A stretch of DNA of 64,000 bases, from contig CAKSTI010000001.1 in assembly GCA_934500705.1 (NCBI GenBank), forward strand, positions 1-64,000, given 5' to 3'. Positions 42,929 to 51,533 of this stretch are shown here, piece by piece. Position 1 is the stretch's first letter; each line of letters begins with the position of its first letter. The translations under genes and the position numbers were made by a program. The notes beneath the pieces were generated by a model that had not been told where the DNA came from, made no database searches, and saw nothing but the letters and a program-made list of their open reading frames with translations. This DNA is from an uncultured Clostridia bacterium. Its GTDB lineage: Bacteria > Bacillota > Clostridia > UMGS1810.

Positions 42929-42994
42929 GTATGCGGACAAACGTCAGGCAGTGGGACCCGAACTCAATGCCTGAAAAAATAGGTATTGAAATTT

Positions 42995-43023
42995 TTGACA
43001 AACAATGATATAACGATTATGCT
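42995..43023 (+). promoter_or_regulatory. Promoter of the leader RNA at 43.0 kb
   Basis: TTGACA (42995-43000) and TATGCT (43018-43023) are 17 nt apart. The predicted transcript starts at about 43030, immediately before the 13-bp closing helix of the RNA. Confidence 0.65.
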
Positions 43024-43029
43024 GTATAC

Positions 43030-43229
43030 TTAAAATCAATATACTGGGAGTAAAATAATTTACCAAAGCAATGTGTACGCTAATGCGGTAAAAGTGTACG
43101 CCCTGATAATTGTACTTTGCTTTGGGATAAAGTATATTGATTTATAAGTGTATAGCAACCTTAAACGTCAGGGTTTGTACGTTTTTCGGTGCATAACCCC
43201 TGAGTTTTTGGGGGCTATGCACTTTTTTA
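43030..43229 (+). ncRNA. Structured leader RNA, riboswitch-like, unidentified
   Basis: A perfect 13-bp closing helix (AAATCAATATACT 43033-43045 with 43131-43143) encloses a second 9-bp helix (CCAAAGCAA 43063-43071 with 43117-43125) and a core with two GTGTACGC words. Downstream, AACC (43157-43160) can pair with GGTT (43172-43175). TCAGGGTT (43168-43175) can instead pair with AACCCCTGA (43195-43203) and would break the terminator at 43189-43229. It matches no riboswitch consensus I know (purine, SAM, c-di-GMP-I/II, ZTP, THF, lysine, M-box). It precedes the SLH/Big_2 gene. Confidence 0.6.
43189..43229 (+). terminator. Intrinsic terminator of the leader RNA
   Basis: GTGCATA (43189-43195) pairs with TATGCAC (43216-43222) and CCCC (43197-43200) with GGGG (43211-43214), followed by six T. 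The SLH/Big_2 ribosome-binding site begins 12 nt later, so the terminator sits where an attenuator would. Confidence 0.88.
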
Positions 43230-43256
43230 TACTTTATTCCGGAGGGGGGAACACAA

Positions 43257-44493
43257 ATGGCAAAACGAATTTTATCAATGGATATGCCGGACAACTATTT
43301 TTCGGACGTTACGGCGGATATGGCAAATTATCGTGACATATTGCTTGCGGTTGAATTTGGCGTGATTGATTTGGACGCAGGCGAGGCGTTCGAGCCTGAC
43401 AAGCCGGCAACGCGTGAGTTTGCGGCGCAGACGCTCAATTTTTGTCTTGAATTTCAGCTTGGCAACGATACGACGTATACATACAGCGAGGCAGAGGAGG
43501 TATCTTGCCCTGATGATATTCAGGTTGCGGTAAACCGTGGCTGGTTTGCGCTGTACGGCAATGACTTTCTGCCAAAGCAGTGCATAACCGCAGCCGAGGC
43601 GGAAGTTAAAGTCGGTCTGACTCTTTCGGCAAATATTGACCTTGTTGTTATGAGCGGCAGAATTTGGGCAACCGTCGGCGTAAAGGGCTATTTTAAGTTT
43701 AAGGATTACACATATGTTGACGGTGAACGTCCGTTCCAATGCAAAACAATAGGTGGATTTTTGTATGCCAACATCGGAGCAAGCGCAAGCATAAATTATT
43801 TTGTTGACAAAAAGTCTTGGAGCAAAACCGTTGATATTTACACCGAAAGTAACAGCTCCGTAAGAGTGTATTATCACTACGAGGATAATCAGCTTGTGGA
43901 CTGCTGCACAAGGGGCAAGAATAATAATGAAGCGTATATTAAGTATACAACGCATACAAATTCGGCATACTTTAACCCGTCGCCGAGTTATGGGCGTTGT
44001 ACTTGCTCCGGGCAATGCGGAAATCACAATCGGCAAAACCTTAAAGCTGAGCGCAAGCGTTTTGCCCGAAAATGCTACAAACAAACTGCTTGCGTGGTCA
44101 TCGTCAAACTCAAACGTTGCGTCCGTGTCCGCAGACGGAATTGTGACGGCAAAGACGCTCGGCACGGCAAAGATAACCGTTAAAACGGTCAGCGGCAGCT
44201 ACGAGAGCACGTGCACGGTTACGGTTGTACCCAAGGTGGAAATAACGGAATTCAGCTGCGAAAATATGGGCGGTTACGGTCTTATAAAGCTATCCGCCGT
44301 AAACGTTCCGCAAAGCTGCGAAGTGTTCATTGCCGCATACGGCGCAAACCAAAAAGTAACTTCAATCAAAAAGCTAACGCTTTCAAACGATTCTGTTCAG
44401 ACGATTATACCGCTGGAAAACGTAGACAAGTTAAAAGCTTTTATATGGGATTTTAAAAACCTTAAACCGCTTGCGGTAAGCAAAACCAAATAG
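43257..44493 (+). pseudogene. SLH/Big_2 surface-type protein, frameshifted
   Basis: ATG 43257 follows a very strong GGAGGGGGG. The first frame encodes SLH-like repeats (YFSDVTADMANYRDILLAVE...TREFAAQTLNF and CPDDIQVAVNRGWFALYG) and a central domain to about SAYFNPSPSYG. The rest of the protein, a Big_2 Ig-like domain (VVLAPGNAEITIGKTL...VTVVPKVEIT) and a tail to 44493, lies in the +1 frame. Removing one G from the GGG at 43992-43994 restores SYGVVLAPG. A full product would be about 411 residues. No signal peptide is visible. It may be a true pseudogene, a phase-variable gene, or a sequencing error. Confidence 0.75.
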
Positions 44494-44500
44494 ATTAAAA

Positions 44501-44529
44501 AAAGCCTCTCCGCACATCGGAGAGGCTTT
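44501..44529 (-). terminator. Terminator between convergent SLH/Big_2 gene and carB-dapF
   Basis: AAAGCCTCTCCG (44501-44512) pairs perfectly with 44518-44529 around a 5-nt loop. On the minus strand it ends in a run of seven T, making it the terminator of carA-carB-dapF; on the plus strand the T-run is short. Confidence 0.88.
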
Positions 44530-44544
44530 AAACTTAGGCAGATA

Positions 44545-47500
44545 CTAACCTATTGTAATTTTGCCTTCAAACACTTCTACGGCATCGCCGGTGAGGTAAA
44601 CCGTGCCGTTATTGGTATAACGGACGGTGAGCGTTCCGCCGAGGAGTTTCACCTCTACGTCGGTATTGCGCTTGCAGTATCCTGCCTCGCACGCCGCAAC
44701 AACTGCGGCGCAAGCACCTGTTCCGCACTCCCAGGTTTCGCCGTTGCCACGTTCCCAGACACGCATTTTAATCGACTTTTCGTCAATTATCTTAATAAAC
44801 TCCGTGTTGACACGTTCGGGGAACAGCGGGTCGTTTTCAAACTTAGGCCCGAGGGTGTCAATATCAAGCTTGTCTACATTGTCAACGTACACAACGCAGT
44901 GGGGATTGCCCATAGATACGGCGGTTATGTCATATTTTCCGCCGGCAATATCTGTCGGTTGGCTTATGATTTTATCGCCTTTTAAAAGCACGGGCACTTT
45001 TTCGGGCGAAAGCTCGGGTTTGCCCATATCAACCTTGACTGACGATATTTTGCCGTTATTGCGGTTGAGCATCAGCGTTTTAATACCGCTGAGGGTTTCC
45101 ACGGTTACGGTCAGCATATCGGTAATGCCTTTTTCGTACAGATATTTTCCGACACAGCGGATTGCGTTGCCGCACATTTCGCCTTCGGTGCCGTCGAGGT
45201 TAAACATTCTCATCTTGGCATCGGCAACATCTGACGGGCAGATGAGCACAACGCCCTCACCGCCTATGCCGTAGTGACGGTCGGAGAGGCTTACGCTGAG
45301 TCCTTCGGGGTTATCTATTTTTTGCTTAAAGCAGTTAAAATAGATGTAGTCGTTGCCGGAACCCTGCATTTTTGTAAATTCCAAAACCGCCTTTTCCTTG
45401 CGCATATGGTTTATGTCCACAAGCTCGGTGCTCTGTGCGCTGTAACGGCTCTTTATGCTGTTTGCAAGGGCACAGGCGGTGTCGAGCGATGTCAGGCAGG
45501 GGATATTGCGTTCTATTGCCTTACGTCTGATTTTAACGCTGTCCCTTGTGGGTATGCGTCCTTTGGACGAGGTGGATATTACGTAGCTTATTTTTCCGCT
45601 TTCCATAAGGGAGATGGCGTTATTATCGCTTTCGTGGATTTTATAAACCACTTCCGCATCAAGGTCATTTCTGCGGAGAGTTTCGGCAGTGCCCTCGGTG
45701 GCATAGAGCTTAAATCCGAGGTCGGCAAACTTCTTTGCGACGTCGCCGATTTCGTGCTTGTCGGAGTTGCGCACGGTTATGAACACGCCGCCGGTTTTTT
45801 TCATAGAATATCCGCTGCTCAAAAGTCCCTTGCAGATTGCCTCCTCACGGGTGCTGGCAATTCCGAGAACCTCGCCGGTTGACTTCATTTCGGGGCCGAG
45901 GTGGTTGTCAACGTTTGCCAGTTTTTCAAACGAAAACACGGGAACTTTTACCGCAACATACGGAGATGCCGGGCTGAGGCCTGTGCCGTAACCCATATCT
46001 TTGAGCTTTTCGCCGAGCATTGCACGGGTTGCAAGGTCTACCATAGGTATGCCTGTTACTTTGCTGATATAGGGGATAGTCCTCGAACTCCTGGGGTTTA
46101 CTTCGATTACGTAAAGCTCGTCATCATATATCAGGTACTGAATATTCACAAGTCCGAGTGCCTTTAACGAAAGCGAGAGATTGCGTGTGCTCTCGATTAT
46201 CTTTTCCGTCAGTCTGTCGGAGATGTTCCAGGCAGGGTACACGGCTATGGAGTCGCCGGAGTGTACGCCGGTACGCTCGATATGCTCCATTATTCCGGGG
46301 ATTAATATATCCTCGCCGTCGCAGATTGCGTCAACTTCAAGCTCTGTACCCATAAGGTACTTATCAATGAGGACGGGATTTTCAATATTTGTGTCGAGTA
46401 TAATTGACATATACTCTTTAATGTCATTTTCGCTGAAAGCTATAATCATATTCTGTCCGCCGAGAACGTATGACGGGCGCATAAGTACGGGATAGCCGAC
46501 TTTTTCTGCGGCGGCGAGCGCCTCCTCGGTCGTCATTACGGTTGAGCCTTTCGGGCGGAGTATGCCGTGGCGTTCCAAAAGCTCGTCAAAAAGTTCTCTG
46601 TCCTCTGCGGCGTCTATGCTTTCGGCAGATGTACCGAGTATTTTAACTCCGTGAGAGGCAAGATACGATGTCAGCTTTATGGCAGTCTGACCGCCGAATG
46701 CAACAACAACACCGCAGGGCTTTTCCACCTTAACGATATTCATTGCGTCCTCATTGGTGAGGGGTTCAAAGTACAGTCTGTCTGCCGTATCAAAGTCTGT
46801 GGAAACGGTTTCGGGGTTATTGTTTACTATAACAACATCGTAGCCGGCTCTTTTGAGTGACCACACGCAGTGTACGGAGGCGTAGTCAAACTCAACGCCC
46901 TGTCCTATGCGAATGGGACCGGAGCCGAAAACGATGACGGTTTTACGCTTTTGGTCTTTGGTGCTTAAAAATTCCTCAGCCTCGTTTTCGCTCTCATACG
47001 ATGAATAAAAATACGGTGTTGTCGCACGAAATTCCGCCGCACAGGTATCTACCATCTTAAACGATGCGTCTATGTGGTTTGTCACCTTTTTGCCGCTTAT
47101 GCGTTCTATGGCGGTGTCGGGGTAGCCGAGTTTTTTTGCACTGAGATATACTTCGTCCGTGAGGTCGGTGTCTGCAAGCGTTTTTTCAAAATCTGCAAGG
47201 ATTTTGAGCTTGGCGAGGAACCATTCGTCTATTTTGGTTATATCGTGAATAACATCTATTCCGACGCCACGCTTTATTGCCTCAAAAACCACAAACAGTC
47301 TTTGGTCGTCGCAGGAGTGCAGACGGGATTTGACTTCGTCATCGGAGAGTTTGGTAATTTTGGGGTTGTTAAGACTGTCGAGTTTAAGCTCTGCGCCACG
47401 CACCGCCTTCATAAGCGCTTCCTCAAACGTTGCGCCGATGCTCATTACTTCGCCCGTCGCTTTCATTTGAGTGCCGAGCTTTTTGCTTGCGTACACAAAT

Positions 47501-48591
47501 TTATCAAACGGCCATTTGGGGAGCTTTACAACAACGTAATCAAGTGCAGGCTCAAATGCGGCATAGGTCACGCCGGTTACGTCGTTTTTAATCTCGTCAA
47601 GGTTGTAGCCGATTGCAATTTTTGTTGCAACCTTTGCTATGGGGTAACCCGTTGCCTTGGAGGCAAGGGCGGACGAGCGTGAAACTCTGGGGTTGACCTC
47701 GATTACCGCATATTCAAAACTTTCGGGATTTAGTGCAAACTGGCAGTTACAGCCGCCTTCAACTTTGAGTGTGCTTATTATGTCCAGTGCGGCACTGCGG
47801 AGCATCTGATATTCTTTGTCGGCAAGGGTAACAGCCGGCGCTATGACAATGGAGTCACCGGTGTGAACGCCGACGGGGTCAAAATTCTCCATACTGCACA
47901 CGGTAATTACGTTGCCGGCACGGTCACGGATTACTTCAAATTCTATTTCTTTCCAGCCGGCAATGCACTTTTCCACCAAAATCTGATTTATAGGGGAGCA
48001 ATATATTCCGTTTGCGGCGGTTTCCCGTAGTTCTGTCTCATCGTTGACTATTCCGCCGCCCGTACCGCCGAGGGTAAATGCCGGGCGAATGATGAGGGGA
48101 TAGCCGGTTTTATCCGCAAAGTCGACTGCGTCCTCAACCGTTGTGACAACGGTTGAGGGAATAACGGGCTGACCTATTGAATTCATAGTGTCTTTAAACT
48201 GCTGTCTGTCCTCTGCTTTGTCTATGGTTTCGGGGTTTGCGCCGAGGAGCGTTACGCCGTGCTTTTCGAGAAAGCCTTCCTTTGCAAGCTGCATCGAGAG
48301 GGTAAGACCTGTCTGACCGCCGAGGGTGGAGAGCAGGCTGTCCGGCTTTTCCTTTTCTATAATTCTCTTGATTGTCGTCACGTTGAGCGGCTCTATGTAT
48401 ATTTCGTCCGCCATAGAGTTATCAGTCATAATAGTTGCCGGGTTTGAGTTGACCAGAACAACATTAAGACCTGCCTCTTTAAGTGCACGGCAAGCCTGTG
48501 TACCGGCGTAGTCAAACTCAGCCGCCTGACCTATAACAATCGGACCGGAGCCTATTACCATAACTTTTTTGATATTTTTATTCAGCGGCAT
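44545..48591 (-). CDS. Carbamoyl-phosphate synthase large chain fused to diaminopimelate epimerase (CarB-DapF)
   Basis: One 1348-residue frame. Residues 1-1069 form a complete CarB. It has two ATP-grasp halves (MVIGSGPIVIGQAAEFDYAG; VFGSGPIRIGQGVEFDY) and the MGS-like allosteric domain ending near STELVDINHM. Residues about 1070-1348 form a full DapF: FTKMQGSGNDYIYFNCF, catalytic Cys in EMCGNAIRC, second Cys in WECGTGACAAVVAA. No stop or linker domain separates them (DapF section 44545-45384). A possible internal TTG (MEFTKMQG) with AAGGA 10 nt upstream could also make free DapF. ATG 48591 follows GGAGG and overlaps carA by 14 nt. Confidence 0.92.
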   Translation of the reverse strand: MPLNKNIKKVMVIGSGPIVIGQAAEFDYAGTQACRALKEAGLNVVLVNSNPATIMTDNSMADEIYIEPLNVTTIKRIIEKEKPDSLLSTLGGQTGLTLSMQLAKEGFLEKHGVTLLGANPETIDKAEDRQQFKDTMNSIGQPVIPSTVVTTVEDAVDFADKTGYPLIIRPAFTLGGTGGGIVNDETELRETAANGIYCSPINQILVEKCIAGWKEIEFEVIRDRAGNVITVCSMENFDPVGVHTGDSIVIAPAVTLADKEYQMLRSAALDIISTLKVEGGCNCQFALNPESFEYAVIEVNPRVSRSSALASKATGYPIAKVATKIAIGYNLDEIKNDVTGVTYAAFEPALDYVVVKLPKWPFDKFVYASKKLGTQMKATGEVMSIGATFEEALMKAVRGAELKLDSLNNPKITKLSDDEVKSRLHSCDDQRLFVVFEAIKRGVGIDVIHDITKIDEWFLAKLKILADFEKTLADTDLTDEVYLSAKKLGYPDTAIERISGKKVTNHIDASFKMVDTCAAEFRATTPYFYSSYESENEAEEFLSTKDQKRKTVIVFGSGPIRIGQGVEFDYASVHCVWSLKRAGYDVVIVNNNPETVSTDFDTADRLYFEPLTNEDAMNIVKVEKPCGVVVAFGGQTAIKLTSYLASHGVKILGTSAESIDAAEDRELFDELLERHGILRPKGSTVMTTEEALAAAEKVGYPVLMRPSYVLGGQNMIIAFSENDIKEYMSIILDTNIENPVLIDKYLMGTELEVDAICDGEDILIPGIMEHIERTGVHSGDSIAVYPAWNISDRLTEKIIESTRNLSLSLKALGLVNIQYLIYDDELYVIEVNPRSSRTIPYISKVTGIPMVDLATRAMLGEKLKDMGYGTGLSPASPYVAVKVPVFSFEKLANVDNHLGPEMKSTGEVLGIASTREEAICKGLLSSGYSMKKTGGVFITVRNSDKHEIGDVAKKFADLGFKLYATEGTAETLRRNDLDAEVVYKIHESDNNAISLMESGKISYVISTSSKGRIPTRDSVKIRRKAIERNIPCLTSLDTACALANSIKSRYSAQSTELVDINHMRKEKAVLEFTKMQGSGNDYIYFNCFKQKIDNPEGLSVSLSDRHYGIGGEGVVLICPSDVADAKMRMFNLDGTEGEMCGNAIRCVGKYLYEKGITDMLTVTVETLSGIKTLMLNRNNGKISSVKVDMGKPELSPEKVPVLLKGDKIISQPTDIAGGKYDITAVSMGNPHCVVYVDNVDKLDIDTLGPKFENDPLFPERVNTEFIKIIDEKSIKMRVWERGNGETWECGTGACAAVVAACEAGYCKRNTDVEVKLLGGTLTVRYTNNGTVYLTGDAVEVFEGKITIG

Positions 48592-49672
48592 TGACTTTAC
48601 CTCCTTCGATGATTTGCATAAATCTGTCAAACAAAAATGCCGTGTCGTGCGGTCCTCCGCAAGCCTCCGGGTGGAACTGAACCGAGAAGGCAGGCATATT
48701 TGTATAATCTATTCCTTCGCAGGTTTTGTCATTGACATTTAAAAACCTCACTTCGGCGTTATCGGGGAGGGAGCTGTTTACAACGGCGTAGCCGTGGTTC
48801 TGGCTGGATATATAAATCCTGCCGCTTTGCATATCCTTAACCGGTTGGTTTGCGCCACGGTGACCGTACTTCATCTTTTCGGTCTTCGCTCCGTTTGCAA
48901 GCGCCAAAAGCTGGTGGCCGAGGCAAATGCCGAATGTCGGTATCTTTTTATCGCAGAGTTTTTTTAGCTCGCCGATGACGCCTGTATTGTCGCTTGGGTC
49001 GCCGGGTCCGTTTGAAAGCATAATTCCGTCGGGGTGCAGTGCCGCAATTTCCTCTGCGGTTGCGTTGTACGGCACGACGTCCACGTCACAGCCACGCTTT
49101 ACAAGTTCACGCCTGATGTTCGCCTTTGCGCCGAAGTCCCAGAGGACGACTTTATGCACCGGCTTGTCCGCTTTGAAATGTTTAACTTCTGCGGTGCTCA
49201 CCGTTTCCACGCTATCGGTGACACGGTAATCGGCAAGCTCCTTGACAATACCGTTTATGTCAGATACGTCGGAGGTGATTTTCCCGTTCATTGTGCCTTT
49301 TTCACGGAGAATTTTTGTAAGCTCTCTGGTATCTATTCCGCAAAGACCCGCAATGCCGTTTTCGGCAAGGTAATCTCCGAGTTTGCCCTCGCATCTGAAA
49401 TTAGACGGCGTTTCGCAAATGTCCTTTACGATATACGCTTTAAGATACGGTTTTTCGTTTTCAAAATCTTTGCTTATAACTCCGTAATTGCCGATTAACG
49501 GGAATGTCTGCACGACAATCTGACCGCAGTAGCTGGGGTCGGTGATGGTTTCGTTGTAACCGGTCATTGCGGTTGTAAAAACAATTTCGCCCACCGCATC
49601 GCTTTGTGCGCCGAAACCCGTGCCTTTAAAGACCTTTCCGTTTTCAAGTACAAGATATTTTGTATTATTCAT
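48578..49672 (-). CDS. carA: Carbamoyl-phosphate synthase small chain
   Basis: The 364-residue glutaminase subunit has an N-terminal small-chain domain (FGAQSDAVGEIVFTTAMTGYNETITDPSY) and a class I GATase with nucleophile Cys in FGICLGHQLLALA and the His/Glu pair in SVQFHPEACGG. ATG 49672 follows GGAGGG; the upstream in-frame codons lie in the RBS. It leads the operon with carB-dapF. The leader is too short for a PyrR or T-box attenuator. Confidence 0.95.
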   Translation of the reverse strand: MNNTKYLVLENGKVFKGTGFGAQSDAVGEIVFTTAMTGYNETITDPSYCGQIVVQTFPLIGNYGVISKDFENEKPYLKAYIVKDICETPSNFRCEGKLGDYLAENGIAGLCGIDTRELTKILREKGTMNGKITSDVSDINGIVKELADYRVTDSVETVSTAEVKHFKADKPVHKVVLWDFGAKANIRRELVKRGCDVDVVPYNATAEEIAALHPDGIMLSNGPGDPSDNTGVIGELKKLCDKKIPTFGICLGHQLLALANGAKTEKMKYGHRGANQPVKDMQSGRIYISSQNHGYAVVNSSLPDNAEVRFLNVNDKTCEGIDYTNMPAFSVQFHPEACGGPHDTAFLFDRFMQIIEGGKVNAAE

Positions 49673-49709
49673 TTTCCGCCCTCCCAAACGTTCCGATATT
49701 CAACTATAT

Positions 49710-49739
49710 ATTGTATATTAAAAACACCGTATTTGTCAA
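49710..49739 (-). promoter_or_regulatory. carA promoter
   Basis: On the minus strand TTGACA (49734-49739) and TACAAT (49710-49715) are 18 nt apart; an overlapping TATACA gives 16 nt. The start codon lies about 40 nt downstream. No operator palindrome was recognised. Confidence 0.65.
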
Positions 49740-49852
49740 CAACTATTACCAACAATATTAAAATTTTAACAGATACATATTTTGTAAAAACACACAATGA
49801 TTATGTATAATTATACAGCGCAAATAATTTGTCCCATAATTTTACATAATTC

Positions 49853-49882
49853 TTGACTTTAACGGCAATTTTAGTATATAAT
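49853..49882 (+). promoter_or_regulatory. cls promoter
   Basis: TTGACT (49853-49858) and TATAAT (49877-49882) are 18 nt apart, 36 nt before the start codon. It is divergent from the carA promoter; the 110 bp between them are AT-rich with no other feature seen. Confidence 0.65.
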
Positions 49883-49917
49883 GTAAGATATGTTAAAAAA
49901 GCGGGGTGACGGCAGAA

Positions 49918-51450
49918 GTGAAAAAATTATTAAAACTTGTTTTCAGTAAAAAGTTACTGGGACTGCTCATACTTGCCGCACAGCTGGCAATAGTTGCGGC
50001 AACTGCCGATATGCTTTATACCGGGCGCATATTTATACTCGGAGGAACAACCGTTTTGTCGATTGTTGTAATACTGTTTGAAATAAACCGTGACGTATCG
50101 CCGAGTTTTAAAATTATATGGATTGCAATAATTGCCGTTGTGCCGTTTTTCGGTGCGCTTTTGTATTTGTATGTGCATTTTGACGTGCTGAGTTTCGGAA
50201 TTAAAAAGCGTGCGCACATTTTCAATGAGGTTACAAGACAGCGCATATCGGCAAACAGTGGAGCGCTCGGCAAGCTTTGCGAAAGCGAACCGCAGGAGGC
50301 GGACATATTTAACTATCTTTTTAAAAACGCAAATGCGCCGTGCTATTCAAATAGCGGTGCGGAGTACTTTGAAATAGGGGAAAAAATGTATAAAAGGCTT
50401 TTAAACGACGTAAAAAGTGCAAAAAAATACATATTCCTCGAATACTTCATAGTCAACGAGAATGACCGTATGTGGCAGGAACTGCATGCGGTTTTAAAGG
50501 ACAAGGCAAAAGAGGGAGTAGATGTGAGAATTATCTATGACGGTATGGGCTCTCTTACCTGCACGTCGTCGGATTTTGCCGACGACATCAGAAAGAACAA
50601 AATCAAATGTCGTATTTTTTCGCCGGTAAAGCCGTTTTTGTCCACATATCACAACAACAGGGACCACAGAAAAATTGCCGTGATAGACGGTGAATGTGCA
50701 TACACCGGCGGTATTAACCTTGCCGACGAATATATAAACCGCAAGTGCCGCTTCGGTCATTGGAAGGACAGCGCCGTACGCATCAGCGGAGATGCCGTGG
50801 AAGGCTTTGTGCATATGTTTTTGCAAATGTGGGTATTTTTAGACAGGAACGAGGAAAAATTTGAAAAATATTTTTCCAAAGGACAGACCGGCGGAATTTC
50901 GGGAGGCTGTATAGCGCCGTTTGAGGACAATCCGCTCGACAACGAATACGTGACCGAAAATGTATTTTTGCATATGATTAACAACGCCAAAAACTATATT
51001 TACATTTCCACGCCGTATTTAATTCTTGACGACGAGCTTACAAATGCTTTGCGCTTTGCCGCAAAGAGGGGAGTGGACGTGCGCATTACTATGCCGCACA
51101 TACCGGACAAGTGGTACGCCTTTGCGCTCGCCAGGACGTATTATCCGGAGCTTCTTATTTCGGGGGTTAAAATTTATGAGTACACGCCCGGATTTTCGCA
51201 CGCAAAAAGCACCGTATCCGACGGAAAGCGTGCGTATATCGGCTCGGCAAACTACGATTTCAGAAGTCTGTACCTCCACTATGAGTGCGGAGCGTACATC
51301 TATAAAAGTCCGGTTATTGATGAGATGTACTCGGACTATATGAACACACTTGCAAAGTGCAGAGAATTTAAACTGTCGGACTACAAAACACTGAGCATTT
51401 TTTATAGATTAATCGGGAGAATATTCAGATTATTTGCACCGCTTATGTAA
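49918..51450 (+). CDS. cls: Cardiolipin synthase
   Basis: The 510-residue phospholipase-D-superfamily membrane enzyme condenses two phosphatidylglycerols. Two or three N-terminal membrane helices precede two HKD motifs, HNNRDHRKIAVIDGECAYTGG and HAKSTVSDGKRAYIGSAN. GTG 49918 (MKKLLKLVF) has GGGGTG about 9 nt upstream; the in-frame GTG at 49906 is within the RBS region. Confidence 0.94.
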   Translation: MKKLLKLVFSKKLLGLLILAAQLAIVAATADMLYTGRIFILGGTTVLSIVVILFEINRDVSPSFKIIWIAIIAVVPFFGALLYLYVHFDVLSFGIKKRAHIFNEVTRQRISANSGALGKLCESEPQEADIFNYLFKNANAPCYSNSGAEYFEIGEKMYKRLLNDVKSAKKYIFLEYFIVNENDRMWQELHAVLKDKAKEGVDVRIIYDGMGSLTCTSSDFADDIRKNKIKCRIFSPVKPFLSTYHNNRDHRKIAVIDGECAYTGGINLADEYINRKCRFGHWKDSAVRISGDAVEGFVHMFLQMWVFLDRNEEKFEKYFSKGQTGGISGGCIAPFEDNPLDNEYVTENVFLHMINNAKNYIYISTPYLILDDELTNALRFAAKRGVDVRITMPHIPDKWYAFALARTYYPELLISGVKIYEYTPGFSHAKSTVSDGKRAYIGSANYDFRSLYLHYECGAYIYKSPVIDEMYSDYMNTLAKCREFKLSDYKTLSIFYRLIGRIFRLFAPLM

Positions 51451-51465
51451 AATTTCTTTTAACTA

Positions 51466-51494
51466 TTGAAATTATACGCAGGCTGTGCTATTAT
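51466..51494 (+). promoter_or_regulatory. Promoter of the AEC permease-metA-galA run
   Basis: TTGAAA (51466-51471) and TATTAT (51489-51494) are 17 nt apart, with TGc before the -10. The permease starts 40 nt later. Confidence 0.6.
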
Positions 51495-51533
51495 GAAAGA
51501 CGCAGAATATTACAACATAGGCAGGAGAAAACA

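Noticed and set aside
43030..43229. c-di-GMP-I, c-di-GMP-II, 6S RNA or T-box identity for the leader RNA
   Set aside because: The recognisable conserved segments of those families are absent; the RNA is left unassigned.
44627..45274. 215-codon plus-strand ORF opposite DapF
   Set aside because: It is antisense to the strongly supported dapF section; Ser/Pro-rich composition indicates a shadow frame.
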